This document shows, in pieces, positions 18,477 through 18,715 of a DNA stretch of 18,715 nucleotides. The DNA lies in the NCBI GenBank assembly GCA_045602655.1, contig JAZSBY010000108.1:1-18715 (forward strand), given 5' to 3'. Made by a program: the position numbers and the translations under genes. The number at the start of each line of letters is the position of its first letter. The first letter of the stretch is position 1. Source of the DNA: Fimenecus sp045602655. Lineage in GTDB: Bacteria; Bacillota; Clostridia; Oscillospirales; Acutalibacteraceae. The notes under the pieces were generated by a model. The model was given only the letters and a program-made list of their open reading frames with translations, did no database searches and had not been told where the DNA came from.

Positions 18477-18715
18477 ATGGTACGAGATGATTTTGCAGTC
18501 ATAATTATTAGTCATGGACGACCTAATAATATGAAAGTATTACGAACACTTAAAAATGTAGGTTATACTGGAAAGTGGTATGTCGTTATAGATAACGAAG
18601 ATGATACTGCTCAGGAATATTATGATTTGTACGGAGATAAAGTCATAATGTTTGATAAAAGTAGTCTTGATGGAACTTTTGATATTATGGATAATTTTGA
18701 TGGTCGGTCTGTGCC
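18477..18715 (+). CDS. TET-associated-type glycosyltransferase, 5' end (partial)
   Basis: ATG 18477 follows the previous stop directly, with GGGAGAAG upstream, and the frame stays open to the window end (79 complete codons). The visible part DDFAVIIISHGRPNNMKVLR, TLKNVGYTGKWYVVIDNEDD and TAQEYYDLYGDKVIMFDK is the N-terminal nucleotide-binding half of a GT-A glycosyltransferase. It resembles the TAGT family that Iyer, Aravind and colleagues described in phage loci next to TET/JBP base oxygenases, where it is thought to glycosylate hydroxymethylated bases in DNA. The DxD-type catalytic motif is expected just beyond the window. It is distinct from the GT at 13737. Confidence 0.65.
   Translation, partial: MVRDDFAVIIISHGRPNNMKVLRTLKNVGYTGKWYVVIDNEDDTAQEYYDLYGDKVIMFDKSSLDGTFDIMDNFDGRSV

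Noticed and set aside
1..18715. tRNA or rRNA genes, insertion sequences, integrase or attachment sites.
   Set aside because: None were found by eye; no cloverleaf, transposase or recombinase signature was visible.

Overview
This window reads as part of the genome of a tailed bacteriophage (Caudoviricetes, probably siphovirus-like) that infects a Firmicutes/Clostridia-type gut bacterium. The host guess rests on strong AGGAGG-type ribosome-binding sites, moderately A+T-rich DNA, a Dp-1-type holin, a CHAP endolysin with a Gram-positive wall-binding domain, and several small proteins I recognise from gut Firmicutes phages. Every supported gene is on the + strand, mostly with ATGA/TAATG overlaps or short gaps.

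Layout. (1) 1-1301: the end of the tail/host-recognition region. It holds the 3' end of one tail protein, a second tail protein with a paralogous C-terminus, then microgenes (a Cys-rich zinc-knuckle-like protein, a one-helix membrane protein, another Cys-rich protein). The 3' ends of the tail gene and the next two microgenes carry copies of one 22-27 bp sequence. (2) 1308-2757: lysis cassette of holin, membrane-anchored coiled-coil protein, 26-aa membrane peptide and endolysin, closed by a strong terminator. The endolysin has an apparent internal start that would make its wall-binding domain separately. (3) 2767-6200: a small HTH regulator between terminators, a hairpin-masked micro-ORF, and a six-gene block of conserved, poorly understood phage proteins (papain-like fold, Q/N-rich, Gly-rich with a CCC motif, jelly-roll-like beta protein, Tyr/Arg-rich protein), ending in a terminator. 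(4) 6205-18063: the replication operon, started by a perfect-consensus sigma70 promoter. It contains an SNF2 helicase, HTH protein, small conserved proteins, a structured RNA leader/attenuator, a replication initiator with internal iteron-like repeats, DnaC-like loader, DnaB-like helicase, DnaG-like primase, a nucleotidyltransferase, a GT-A glycosyltransferase, a T4 gp32-type SSB, a family A DNA polymerase and a P-loop kinase. (5) 18081-18715: a conserved 131-aa protein and the start of a TET-associated-type glycosyltransferase cut by the window end.

How it works together. Initiator, loader, helicase, primase, SSB and polymerase make a nearly complete replisome; the polymerase starts with a sliding-clamp-binding motif, so it probably borrows the host clamp. 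Interleaved with these are a sugar-nucleotide-type nucleotidyltransferase, two different glycosyltransferases and a kinase of the kind found in phage DNA hypermodification loci. The most interesting system-level hypothesis is that this phage decorates its own DNA bases (sugar and/or phosphate-activated groups) during replication. No base hydroxymethylase or TET/JBP oxygenase lies inside the window, so it would have to lie just outside. The second strong candidate for new biology is the structured RNA between 9114 and 9321, which has its own promoter, an operator-like palindrome, mutually exclusive pairings and an intrinsic terminator directly ahead of the replication initiator.
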